From assembly GCA_964515055.1 (NCBI GenBank), contig CAZEUG010000029.1:1-23115 (forward strand): a DNA stretch of 23,115 nucleotides. Direction: 5' to 3'. Origin of the DNA: QAMX01 sp964515055 (GTDB lineage Bacteria; Bacillota; Clostridia; Oscillospirales; QAMX01). Shown here in pieces: positions 1-7,116 of the stretch (position 1 is the stretch's first letter; each line of letters begins with the position of its first letter). The position numbers were made by a program, and so were the translations under genes. The notes below the pieces were generated by a model that was not told the origin of the DNA, searched no databases, and saw nothing but the letters and a program-made list of their open reading frames with translations.

Positions 1-489
1 GATTCCGACCGGTATGAAATCCACTATGAGCTTCCACTGAATGAAATCATCTATGACTTCTTTGACGCGCTGAAATCCCGGACGAAGGGCTATGCATCGC
101 TGGACTATGAGCTGCTGGGCTATCGGGAATCGAAGCTCATCAAGCTGGATATCCTGCTGAACGGCGAACCGGTGGACGCGCTGTCCTTCATCGTCCACGC
201 CGACAACGCCTATCCGCGTGCGCGGCGCATTGTGGAAAAGCTGAAGGACAACATCGACCGCCAGATGTTCGAAATTCCGGTGCAGGCGGCCGTCGGCGGG
301 AAGATCATTGCCCGCGAAACCGTCAAGGCACTCCGGAAGGACGTCCTGGCGAAGTGCTATGGCGGCGACATCACGCGAAAGAAGAAGCTGCTGGAAAAGC
401 AGAAAGAGGGCAAAAAGAAGATGCGCAGCATCGGCAGCGTGAACCTGACCCATGAAGCCTTCATGGCGGTGCTGAAATTCGATGAATAA
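1..489 (+). CDS. lepA: Elongation factor 4 (LepA), C-terminal part
   Basis: The reading frame is open from base 1 and ends at TAA 487-489, giving about 162 residues of the C-terminal end; the GTPase and earlier domains lie left of the window. LepA is a ribosome-associated translational GTPase that binds stalled or mistranslocated ribosomes. The visible part matches the EF-G domain V-like region (YEIHYELPLNEIIYDFFDALKS, then KGYASLDYELLGY) followed by the LepA-specific C-terminal domain, including GGKIIARETVKALRKDVLAK, CYGGDITRKKKLLEKQKEGK and the terminal SIGSVNLTHEAFMAVLK signature. The last 8 bases overlap the start of hemW, so the two genes are translationally linked. Identification rests on these conserved blocks and is very secure; only the N-terminus is missing because of the window edge. 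Confidence 0.97.
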   Translation, partial: DSDRYEIHYELPLNEIIYDFFDALKSRTKGYASLDYELLGYRESKLIKLDILLNGEPVDALSFIVHADNAYPRARRIVEKLKDNIDRQMFEIPVQAAVGGKIIARETVKALRKDVLAKCYGGDITRKKKLLEKQKEGKKKMRSIGSVNLTHEAFMAVLKFDE

Positions 490-1660
490 AACGCTGGGGC
501 TGTATGTCCACATTCCGTTCTGCCGCTCCAAATGCGCGTACTGCGATTTCTACTCCCTGCCGTCCGCTGCGGCTGCGGCACAGGCGGCCTATGTGGATGC
601 GCTGGAAGCGACAGCGCGGAAAATGGAACCGCTGGCGGCGGGTGAAACGATCACCAGTGTCTATCTGGGCGGCGGCACACCGAGTGTGCTGGAGCCGGAG
701 CTTTTTTGCCGGGTGATGGCGATGACACGGCGGTTTCAGGTCGCACCGTCTGCGGAAATCACGGCGGAGGCCAACCCGACGCCGCTGCCGCCGACGCGGA
801 TGGCGATCTGGCATGAGGCCGGCATCAACCGCGTTTCGATCGGGATGCAGTCGGCGGTGGAGGCAGAGCTGCGCGCCGTCGGCCGACGCCACACGCTGGC
901 AGATGTCGAGGCGGCGGTGCGCTCGGCGCGTTCGGCGGGCATCCGGAACATCAGTCTGGATCTGATGCTGGGGCTGCCGGGGCAGACATCAGCCAGTGTG
1001 CGAGCCTCACTGGACGCGGCGCTGTCGCTGGAGCCGGAGCATCTGTCGCTCTACTGCCTGAAGCTGGAGGACAACACGCCGCTGGCCAGACAGGTGGAGA
1101 GCGGGCGGGTCTGTCTGCCGGAGGACGATCAGACGGCGGACTGCTATCTCGAATGCTGCGAGCGGCTCCGTGCAGCCGGGCTGGCGCAGTATGAAATATC
1201 CAACTTTGCACAGCCGGGCAGGGAGTCCCGGCACAACCTCCGCTATTGGCAGCGGGGCGAGTATCTGGGCATCGGCGCGGCGGCGCACTCCTTCCTGAAC
1301 GGGGTGCGGCGGTTTTTCCCGGCCGATCTCCAGATGTTTCAGCGCCAGGCACACGCCCCCACGCTCGGCTGGGTCGAGGATGAACCGGTGAACCCGGCAG
1401 AAGAGACGCTGATGCTTTCACTGCGGACAACAGCCGGGTGCTGCATGGCGGAGCTCTCCCGCCTGGCCGGTGAGGCATCGGCAGCGGCGGTCGGCCAGGC
1501 GCTGGAACAGCTGATTCCGACCGGGCTGGCTGTTCGAACCGCAGACGGATATGCGCTGACGCCGCCGGGGATGCTCGTTTCCAATTCCATTCTGTCCGAC
1601 CTGTTCCTGCGGATGGAGCCGTCGGACGAAGCGACAGCCAACAAACGATCCATATTATAA
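482..1660 (+). CDS. hemW: Heme chaperone HemW (radical SAM, coproporphyrinogen oxidase-like)
   Basis: A 392-residue radical SAM protein of HemW type, formerly annotated as oxygen-independent coproporphyrinogen III oxidase or HemN. HemW-family proteins bind heme and a 4Fe-4S cluster and are thought to insert heme into target proteins. Visible are YVHIPFCRSKCAYCDFYS, with the CX3CX2C cluster ligands at Cys14, Cys18 and Cys21, and the GGGTP SAM-binding motif at residues 63-67. The short N-terminus before the first cysteine is HemW-like; true HemN is longer and usually has a fourth nearby cysteine. The ATG overlaps the lepA stop by 8 bases, as in the classic lepA-hemW pair of Firmicutes. No hrcA follows; an ACT-domain gene starts 13 bases downstream. 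The C-terminal residues after about 380 are poorly conserved in type. Confidence 0.93.
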   Translation: MNKTLGLYVHIPFCRSKCAYCDFYSLPSAAAAAQAAYVDALEATARKMEPLAAGETITSVYLGGGTPSVLEPELFCRVMAMTRRFQVAPSAEITAEANPTPLPPTRMAIWHEAGINRVSIGMQSAVEAELRAVGRRHTLADVEAAVRSARSAGIRNISLDLMLGLPGQTSASVRASLDAALSLEPEHLSLYCLKLEDNTPLARQVESGRVCLPEDDQTADCYLECCERLRAAGLAQYEISNFAQPGRESRHNLRYWQRGEYLGIGAAAHSFLNGVRRFFPADLQMFQRQAHAPTLGWVEDEPVNPAEETLMLSLRTTAGCCMAELSRLAGEASAAAVGQALEQLIPTGLAVRTADGYALTPPGMLVSNSILSDLFLRMEPSDEATANKRSIL

Positions 1661-1673
1661 AAGGAGAAGAATT

Positions 1674-1943
1674 ATGCGCGCAGTCATTACCGTGATCGGC
1701 AAGGATGCCGTGGGCATCATTGCGGAGGTTTCCAACGTCCTGAAAAAACGGTCGGTCAACATCGTGGACATCACACAGTCCGTTCTGCAGGAGCTGTTTG
1801 CCATGATCATGCTTGTGGACATCACGGCGCTGAATGTCGATTTCAGCGACCTGTCGGATGAGCTTACAGCGCTGGGCAAGACGCTCGGACTGGATATCCG
1901 CGTGATGCATGAGGAGATTTTCAACTCCATGCACCGGATATGA
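1674..1943 (+). CDS. ACT domain-containing protein (UPF0237 family)
   Basis: An 89-residue protein that is essentially one ACT domain. The N-terminus MRAVITVIGKDAVGIIAEVSNVL is the usual small-molecule binding beta-alpha turn, followed by VNIVDITQSVLQELFAMIMLVD and an alpha/beta second half. ACT domains generally bind amino acids and control a partner enzyme. A strong ribosome site (AAAGGAG, 1660-1666) sits 7 bases before the ATG. The next gene begins 22 bases after the stop, and the constant pairing of UPF0237 ACT proteins with UPF0210 (DUF711) proteins in Firmicutes suggests that the ACT protein regulates, or works in complex with, that partner. The ligand is unknown, and calling it a regulator is an inference from the domain and the context. 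Confidence 0.9.
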   Translation: MRAVITVIGKDAVGIIAEVSNVLKKRSVNIVDITQSVLQELFAMIMLVDITALNVDFSDLSDELTALGKTLGLDIRVMHEEIFNSMHRI

Positions 1944-1965
1944 GTGCGGAGGAGCCGGAACGGAT

Positions 1966-3324
1966 ATGCTGAACAGCTTTGATATTCTTGAAACCATCCA
2001 GATGATCTCCGATGAGCATCTGGACATCCGCACCATCACGATGGGCATTTCACTGGAGGACTGCGCGGCAGAGCACGTCAGCCGCTGCGCGGAAAAAATC
2101 TACGACAAGATCACGCATCGGGCGGAGCACCTGGTGGAGGTCGGCAACCGCATCGAGAAGGAATACGGCATCCCGGTCATCAACAAGCGGATTTCCGTCA
2201 CGCCGATTGCAATTGTGGCGGCTGCGTGCGAGGAAGCCGACTATACACCGCTGGCGCAGGCACTCGATCGTGCGGCGCAGGCGGTCGGCATCAACTTCAT
2301 CGGCGGCTTTTCGGCGCTGGTACACAAGGGCATGACGGTGTCGGACAACCGCCTGCTGGATTCCATTCCGTCCGCGCTGGCCGCGACGGAGCGGGTCTGC
2401 TCGTCGGTCAATGTGGCGACGACACGCGCCGGAATCAATATGGACGCGGTGGCGCGAATGGGGCAGATCATGAAGGAAACAGCGTACCTCACGCGGGAAA
2501 GCGATTCCTTCGGCTGCGCGAAGCTGGTCGTTTTCGCCAACAGCCCGGAGGATAACCCATTCATGGCGGGCGCTTATCACGGCGTGGGCGAGGCGGAATG
2601 CGCCATCAACGTCGGTGTGTCCGGGCCGGGCGTGGTTCGTGCGGCGATTGAGCGGCACGGCGCGATGAATTTGACGGAGCTGGCCGACGTCATCAAAAAG
2701 ACAGCGTTCAAGATCACGCGGGTCGGCCAGCTGGTGGCCTGGGAAGCGTCGCGGCGGCTCGACGCGAATTTCGGCATCGTCGATCTGTCGCTGGCACCGA
2801 CACCGGCGGTCGGCGATTCCGTTGCGCGGATTCTTGAGGCGATGGGGCTGGAAACGTGCGGCTGCCACGGGACAACGGCCTGCCTGGCGATGCTGAATGA
2901 TGCGGTCAAAAAGGGCGGTGTGATGGCGTCCTCCCATGTCGGTGGACTGTCCGGCGCATTCATCCCGGTCAGCGAGGACATGGGCATGGTGGAAGCGGCA
3001 CAGAAGGGCGTCCTGACACTGGATAAGCTGGAAGCCATGACCGCCGTCTGCTCGGTCGGGCTGGATATGATTGCCGTTCCGGGCGATACGTCGGCGGAGG
3101 TGCTGTCCGCGATCATCGCGGATGAAATCGCCATCGGCGTCATCAACAATAAGACAACCGCCGTCCGACTGATTCCCGTCTACGGCAAAACGGTCGGGGA
3201 CAGCATTTCCTTCGGCGGCCTCTGGGGTGAAGCGCCGATTATGCCGGTGCACGGGGAATCCCCGGCGGTCTTTATTCAGCGCGGCGGCCGCATCCCGGCT
3301 CCGATTCACAGCCAGCGGAACTGA
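1966..3324 (+). CDS. DUF711 / UPF0210 family PFL-like protein
   Basis: A 452-residue cytoplasmic protein of the UPF0210 (DUF711, 'PFL family') group. Family features are the opening MLNSFDILETIQMI, NLDIRT-like DIRTITMGISLEDC, the block EYGIPVINKRISVTPIA, FIGGFSALVHKG, VCSSVNVATTRAGINMDAV and the end FIQRGGRIPAPI. The frame is open from 1909, but ATG 1966 is chosen because GGAGGAG (1948-1954) lies upstream and the N-terminus matches the family there. The fold is related to pyruvate formate-lyase-like proteins, but I see no glycyl-radical motif (RVXGY type), so it should not be called an active glycyl radical enzyme. Cysteines at about 298, 300, 306 and 362 are candidates for a site. It follows the ACT gene by 22 bases. 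The biochemical role of the family is not established. Confidence 0.92.
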   Translation: MLNSFDILETIQMISDEHLDIRTITMGISLEDCAAEHVSRCAEKIYDKITHRAEHLVEVGNRIEKEYGIPVINKRISVTPIAIVAAACEEADYTPLAQALDRAAQAVGINFIGGFSALVHKGMTVSDNRLLDSIPSALAATERVCSSVNVATTRAGINMDAVARMGQIMKETAYLTRESDSFGCAKLVVFANSPEDNPFMAGAYHGVGEAECAINVGVSGPGVVRAAIERHGAMNLTELADVIKKTAFKITRVGQLVAWEASRRLDANFGIVDLSLAPTPAVGDSVARILEAMGLETCGCHGTTACLAMLNDAVKKGGVMASSHVGGLSGAFIPVSEDMGMVEAAQKGVLTLDKLEAMTAVCSVGLDMIAVPGDTSAEVLSAIIADEIAIGVINNKTTAVRLIPVYGKTVGDSISFGGLWGEAPIMPVHGESPAVFIQRGGRIPAPIHSQRN

Positions 3325-3462
3325 CCGCAGTACCCCGCAGCAGGGGGGCGCGCCTGAAAATGCGGATGGGATGCAGTGAAAGCCAAGCGGCGCACAGGGC
3401 AGCGCGCTGCTTCTGCCTGTTGATGATCCAGGCAACAAAAAAATGAGTCTGAGGTGTTTGAT

Positions 3463-4752
3463 ATGGTCAACGCAAATCATTTTCGCGGTGCATCGGACAG
3501 TGACGTGCTGGAGCAGGCCATTTGCAGCCGCACGGCAGACGGGATTGTCGTCATTCCACCGCGGGATTCCGAGACGGAGCCGGAACGGACGGTCTGGCTG
3601 CTCGATCGCGCCATTCTCCTGCCGGAACATACGACTGTGATTCTGCAGAACTGCACCCTGCAGCTGTCTGACCGCTGCCGGGACAACTTCTTCCGCACGG
3701 CCAACTGCGGCCTTGGGATTGCGGACCCGGCGAAAATCGCCGACGTGCATATCCACGGTGAGGGGGTCTGCACGCTGCTGGGCGCGGAGCATCCGCGTGC
3801 AACCGGTGACGGCTCCAAAATTCTGGCCTGTCCATGCCCCAAAAAGCGGGAAGACCTGCTGCGCCTGGCCGACTGGATCCCGGAGGAACGCCGCCAATCC
3901 GGCAAGCTGACCTTCTGGGACGAGCATGACCATTCCTACGGCACGGATGCGGGCAACCCGGACGAATCGCAATACGGCGACTGGCGCGGCATCGGCATCC
4001 TGTTTGCCAATGTGGAGCGCTTCTCCATCCGGAATCTGCGGATTGTCGAATCGCACGGATGGGGCATTTCGCTGGAAGCCTGTGCCTGTGGCCGCGTGGA
4101 GCAGATCGACTTTGATGCAAAAATGGAGCGCAAAATTGACGGAATGTTCCAGAATACGGAAAATCAGGACGGAATCGACCTGCGAAACGGCTGCCACGAT
4201 ATCGTGCTGTCGGACATCACCGGCGGCACGGGGGACGACCTGATCGCGCTGACGGCCATCGCAGACCCGGACTTCCTGCCGGGCGGCAGCCTCCGCACCA
4301 CCCATGTCATGCACAATGACTGGTCGCGCCGGGAGCGGGACATCCATGACATCGTCATCCGCAACGTCATCGGCCGCTGCCAGAGCGGCATCTGCAACAT
4401 CATCCGCCTGCTGCCTGCCGAAGCACAGATTCGGAATGTGATCATTGACGGCGTCATCGACAATTCGCCGGAGGGCTTCCGCGCCGGCTCTGTGCTGCTG
4501 CTCGGCGAGGGCGACGGCGCCTACGGCTGCAATCGGCCGGAATCCATCCGCTACCTCACGGTTTCCAACGTGATCTCCGCCTGCCGCTGCGCGGTGAATG
4601 TGCCGGGCTATGTCTGCGATTCGGTCTTTTCCAATATCGTGAACAAAAACGACCGGCCCGTTTTTGAAGTCCACCGCGCAAACGGCCTGCAAAACGTCTC
4701 CATGAGCAACATCCAGACGCAGGGGAAGGAACTGGTTCGCCAACACGCCTGA
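3463..4752 (+). CDS. Right-handed beta-helix protein, GH28 (polygalacturonase)-like
   Basis: A 429-residue protein with the repeating hydrophobic/Asn pattern of a right-handed parallel beta-helix (for example IADVHIHGEG, VERFSIRNLRIVESHGWGIS, IHDIVIRNVIGR, IRNVIIDGVI). GH28-like motifs are NQDGID (about 234-239), corresponding to motif I NTDGID, and GTGDDLIAL (about 256-264), corresponding to motif II GDDC. The GHG of motif III is not recognisable: the expected place reads CQSGICNIIRLL. There is no signal peptide, so the protein is probably cytoplasmic or acts on imported oligosaccharides. The frame extends to a GTG at 3454, but ATG 3463 is preferred because GAGG (3451-3454) lies 8 bases before it. 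It is separated by 138 bases from the DUF711 gene with no clear terminator or promoter. Substrate unknown; it may be a carbohydrate-active enzyme other than a polygalacturonase. Confidence 0.82.
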   Translation: MVNANHFRGASDSDVLEQAICSRTADGIVVIPPRDSETEPERTVWLLDRAILLPEHTTVILQNCTLQLSDRCRDNFFRTANCGLGIADPAKIADVHIHGEGVCTLLGAEHPRATGDGSKILACPCPKKREDLLRLADWIPEERRQSGKLTFWDEHDHSYGTDAGNPDESQYGDWRGIGILFANVERFSIRNLRIVESHGWGISLEACACGRVEQIDFDAKMERKIDGMFQNTENQDGIDLRNGCHDIVLSDITGGTGDDLIALTAIADPDFLPGGSLRTTHVMHNDWSRRERDIHDIVIRNVIGRCQSGICNIIRLLPAEAQIRNVIIDGVIDNSPEGFRAGSVLLLGEGDGAYGCNRPESIRYLTVSNVISACRCAVNVPGYVCDSVFSNIVNKNDRPVFEVHRANGLQNVSMSNIQTQGKELVRQHA

Positions 4753-4781
4753 CGCACGGCACTGCTGCAAAACAAACAGCG

Positions 4782-4813
4782 GGAGCGAGCCCTGTGGTCG
4801 GAAGCTTCGCTCC
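4782..4813. repeat. Imperfect inverted repeat downstream of the GH28-like gene
   Basis: GGAGCGA at 4782-4788 pairs with TCGCTCC at 4807-4813 and can be extended by a bulged GC pair. On the + strand it is followed by A-rich, not T-rich, sequence, so it is not a normal intrinsic terminator for the upstream gene. On the minus strand it is followed by a moderately T-rich tract. Function unclear. Confidence 0.3.
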
Positions 4814-4856
4814 TGAAAAAAATCCGGGCGATTTCGAAAAAAATGACAAAAGGGGC

Positions 4857-4885
4857 TTGACAAACCGCCCGACGTGTGGTAAAAT
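4857..4885 (+). promoter_or_regulatory. SigA-type promoter of tRNA-Leu
   Basis: TTGACA (4857-4862), a 17-bp spacer and TAAAAT (4880-4885) form a near-consensus housekeeping promoter 36 bases before the tRNA. The tRNA is thus an independent single-gene transcription unit. Confidence 0.85.
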
Positions 4886-4920
4886 ATTGAGGTCTGAAGG
4901 GCAAATGCCCTGAAAGATCT

Positions 4921-5007
4921 GCGGATGTGGCGGAATTGGCAGACGCGCTAGATTCAGGTTCTAGTGAAAGCAATTTCATGTGGGTTCAAGTCCCGTCATC
5001 CGCACCA
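4921..5007 (+). tRNA. tRNA-Leu, anticodon CAG
   Basis: The acceptor stem GCGGATG (4921-4927) pairs perfectly with CATCCGC (4997-5003), followed by discriminator A and an encoded CCA (5005-5007). The anticodon stem CTAGA/TCTAG encloses the loop TTCAGGT, placing anticodon CAG at 4955-4957, which reads CUG, the leucine codon that dominates the genes in this window. A long variable arm (TGAAA, GCAA loop, TTTCA) marks it as a class II tRNA, and GGTTCAAGTCC is the T arm. It is flanked by its own promoter and terminator. Open reading frames crossing it are artefacts. Confidence 0.97.
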
Positions 5008-5045
5008 GTCGTCGCAAGCGATATGAGCTTGCGACGACTTTTTTT
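5008..5045 (+). terminator. Intrinsic terminator of tRNA-Leu
   Basis: A perfect 12-bp stem (GTCGTCGCAAGC, 5008-5019, with GCTTGCGACGAC, 5027-5038), a 7-base loop and seven T residues (5039-5045). It starts directly after the encoded CCA. Confidence 0.95.
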
Positions 5046-5218
5046 GTGTTCCAAAATCCCCCCTGCGCCCACGCCGCACATCCTCAAAAAGCTCCCTCTG
5101 ACGATGAAAGGGAAAGGATTTCTGTTTTCTGTGGAGCATCTACGAAAACACGACAGTTCACGCAACACCCCCAACAGCGCATCATACCACCTGAGCGCGA
5201 TCCTTTTTTGACAGACGG

Positions 5219-5252
5219 AGCGGGCGGTCATTCCGAAGAATGGCCGCCCGCT
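5219..5252. terminator. Strong hairpin 3' of the VOC gene (probable terminator)
   Basis: A 15-bp stem with one G.U pair (5219-5233 with 5238-5252) closes a four-base loop that is UUCG in the minus-strand transcript, an unusually stable tetraloop. It begins 15 bases beyond the VOC stop codon. The following tract is only moderately T-rich on the minus strand (TCCGTCTGTC); on the + strand TGTTTT follows, so it may work in both directions. Confidence 0.75.
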
Positions 5253-5267
5253 GTTTTGATGGTTTCT

Positions 5268-5675
5268 TTACTTTTCGTGGAAAAACTCAATCAGTTCGCC
5301 GTCAAATCCGCGGACAAACGCAATGCGCGCCGAAATTTGTGGCTGCCCGTCACTGCCGAGCAATGCATCGGACGGTGCGCGGTAATCATCGGCACCGGCG
5401 GCGCGAGCGGCAGCATAGGCCGCATCGACGTCATCGGCCTTCAGCGCGACGTGCCAGAAGCAGCCCTCCGGCTGTTCCGACGAACCGCCCGCAAACAGCT
5501 CCAGACAGCCGCCGTCACCGAAGTTCAGCAGTGCGACGTGCTTATCGCCTTCGCCCCATGAGGTGCGAAGCTCGAAGCCGAGGGTCTCGGTGTAGAATCG
5601 AAAGCTCTTGTCAAAATCGCGGACGCGGAGTGCCAGATGGTGGAAGCCGCAGCCGGCTATGCGTGAATTGCTCAT
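5268..5675 (-). CDS. VOC family (glyoxalase/dioxygenase-fold) protein
   Basis: A 135-residue single-polypeptide VOC protein with two beta-alpha-beta-beta-beta repeats. The start GFHHLALRVRDFDKSFRFYTETLGF and the second repeat FWHVALKADDVDAAYAAARAAGA are typical. Candidate metal ligands in the usual H-E-H-E pattern are His13 (or His12), Glu59 in CLELF, His75 in FWHVAL and Glu130 in ELIEFF, so a divalent-metal enzyme such as a lactoylglutathione lyase-like protein is possible, but the substrate cannot be told. A GGAGG ribosome site lies just upstream of ATG 5675. It follows the metallophosphoesterase gene by 33 bases on the same strand and probably shares its promoter. Confidence 0.9.
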   Translation of the reverse strand: MSNSRIAGCGFHHLALRVRDFDKSFRFYTETLGFELRTSWGEGDKHVALLNFGDGGCLELFAGGSSEQPEGCFWHVALKADDVDAAYAAARAAGADDYRAPSDALLGSDGQPQISARIAFVRGFDGELIEFFHEK

Positions 5676-5708
5676 ATTATTTCCTCCCTGAAGGTTTGAA
5701 TGAATCGG

Positions 5709-6824
5709 TTAGGCGCGGGGTGCGCGGTCGATGCGGTGCAGATGCTCCGGATTCGGCACGGCCTCCGCCGTGATCTGGCCGTTCTGCGCCGTCAGCAGAC
5801 CGCCGACATATACATCGCCGTCTTTCGTCGGCACAGCGGGAATGGACAGCACTGCCGTCGGGAAATTGGCATCGCGCTTTCCGGGGGTGTGCGGCGGGAT
5901 GTGGTAGGCGTGGTGCATATGCCCGGACAGCAGCAGGTGGAGATCCATCCGGTTCAAAAGCGCCACCCAGTGGTCGTAGATGTCAGAGGCGGTGTCGAAC
6001 GGCGCGGGCATCTTCTCCGTGATCGGGACGTGGCAAAAGGCCACCCGGTACAAAACGCCCGGTGCATGAAACTCCTGCTCGGCGTTGGCCAGAACGGATT
6101 CCAGAAACGCGGTCTCACGGCGGCGGAACGTATCGCAGAGGACAACGCCGCCGTATTCCACGTGGTCATCCCGCTTGTCCTCGCCGCAGTCGAGCACCAG
6201 CCCCCAGAGCGGCCCCTGACGGAAGGTGAAAAAGGTCTCCCGGCGGCCATTGCGGCAGACGGTCGGGACATAGTCCGGCAGACGCCGTGCGGCCTGACCA
6301 CGGGTATCATGATTGCCGCGGGCATGAATCACCGGGCGCTCCCCGTGAACCGCATCGGCCGACAGGCGAAAGAGCGTATCGAACCGATCTGCCGTGGCGC
6401 TGTGCTCGTTGATATCGCCGTTCAAAAGCAGCAGGTCGCAGCCGCCAACGGATGCAAAGGTTTTCAGCGGCGATTCCTCGCGGGCGTGTGTGTCCGCAAA
6501 CTGAAAGAGGCGGAAGGAATCCCCGACAACCGGGTAAAACGGATAGGTTTTCCGCACCTTTTCCACGCCGACAGAGCGGTATGGACGGATTTCCTCATAT
6601 TCATGGAACACAACGGTGTATTGTCCGACACGGTTGAGCAGCGCGCCGGAGACCGGAATCTTGTGGACACAGCCAAACTGCAAAAGGCCGCACTCCTCGT
6701 CTGTGAACCGCTCTCCGTCGATTTCAATCCAGCCAATGCCCTCCGTGGCCGTCAGAAAAACGATCTGATAATCGTGACCAATGGCAAAAACAGTGGGGTC
6801 AAACCGCAAAACGGAATCCTGCAT
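5709..6824 (-). CDS. Calcineurin-like metallophosphoesterase
   Basis: A 371-residue cytoplasmic metallophosphoesterase. Metal-binding motifs are present in order: D-T-H (111-113), G-D (136-137, GDINE), GNHD (170-173), His265 in CHVPI and GHMH (301-304). The first about 100 residues form a separate beta-rich domain, similar in position to the Fn3-like N-terminal domain of purple acid phosphatase-type proteins. The frame is open to 6971, but ATG 6824 is chosen: GGAGGT (6832-6837) is 7 bases upstream, and the longer version would run across the promoter at 6859-6887. No signal peptide is seen with this start. The VOC gene follows. The substrate (nucleotide, phosphodiester or protein) cannot be assigned. 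Confidence 0.9.
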   Translation of the reverse strand: MQDSVLRFDPTVFAIGHDYQIVFLTATEGIGWIEIDGERFTDEECGLLQFGCVHKIPVSGALLNRVGQYTVVFHEYEEIRPYRSVGVEKVRKTYPFYPVVGDSFRLFQFADTHAREESPLKTFASVGGCDLLLLNGDINEHSATADRFDTLFRLSADAVHGERPVIHARGNHDTRGQAARRLPDYVPTVCRNGRRETFFTFRQGPLWGLVLDCGEDKRDDHVEYGGVVLCDTFRRRETAFLESVLANAEQEFHAPGVLYRVAFCHVPITEKMPAPFDTASDIYDHWVALLNRMDLHLLLSGHMHHAYHIPPHTPGKRDANFPTAVLSIPAVPTKDGDVYVGGLLTAQNGQITAEAVPNPEHLHRIDRAPRA

Positions 6825-6858
6825 ACCCGACACCTCCGATGACTGAGCTTCTGTCAGT

Positions 6859-6887
6859 ATTATACCTGCTTTTGCCGCCGGTGTCAA
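6859..6887 (-). promoter_or_regulatory. Perfect consensus promoter for the metallophosphoesterase-VOC operon
   Basis: Read on the minus strand, TTGACA (6882-6887), a 17-bp spacer and TATAAT (6859-6864). The leader to the ATG is short, about 28 bases. Confidence 0.9.
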
Positions 6888-6932
6888 GCAACTGGATGAA
6901 AATAAAAATACTGAAAAAAAGAAACAACCTTC

Positions 6933-6961
6933 TTGATAAAAGGAAAAAAATATGATATGAT
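6933..6961 (+). promoter_or_regulatory. SigA-type promoter of the lipoprotein gene
   Basis: TTGATA (6933-6938), a 17-bp spacer and TATGAT (6956-6961). It lies 46 bases from the divergent promoter and predicts an untranslated leader of about 150 bases before ATG 7117. Within the leader, GGGTTGTC and GACAGCCC can form an 8-bp hairpin near 7061-7080; no known riboswitch class is recognised. Confidence 0.75.
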
Positions 6962-7116
6962 ATAAGTACACAAACGAATCTTAGATAAGGGAACAAAAAA
7001 ACGGCGGGAAAGGGGTGCGCACCATGTGGCCGAATCGAATCGCCTTGCTTTGAAGAAAACGGGTTGTCTGCGGACAGCCCGACCGGAAAAAATCAAGCAG
7101 AGAAAGGAGAAATGAT

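Noticed and set aside
1966..3324. Active pyruvate formate-lyase
   Set aside because: No glycyl-radical motif and no activating enzyme nearby; sequence fits UPF0210/DUF711 instead.
2050..4863. 937-codon open frame on the minus strand
   Set aside because: Shadow of the DUF711 and GH28-like genes caused by high GC content; low-complexity composition and no recognisable domain.
4927..5211. Open reading frame beginning MAELADALDSGSSESNF
   Set aside because: It is the translation of the tRNA-Leu gene and its terminator, a well-known annotation artefact.
6825..6971. N-terminal extension of the metallophosphoesterase with a hydrophobic stretch resembling a signal peptide
   Set aside because: It runs through a perfect promoter for the same gene and through the divergent promoter; ATG 6824 has a proper ribosome site.
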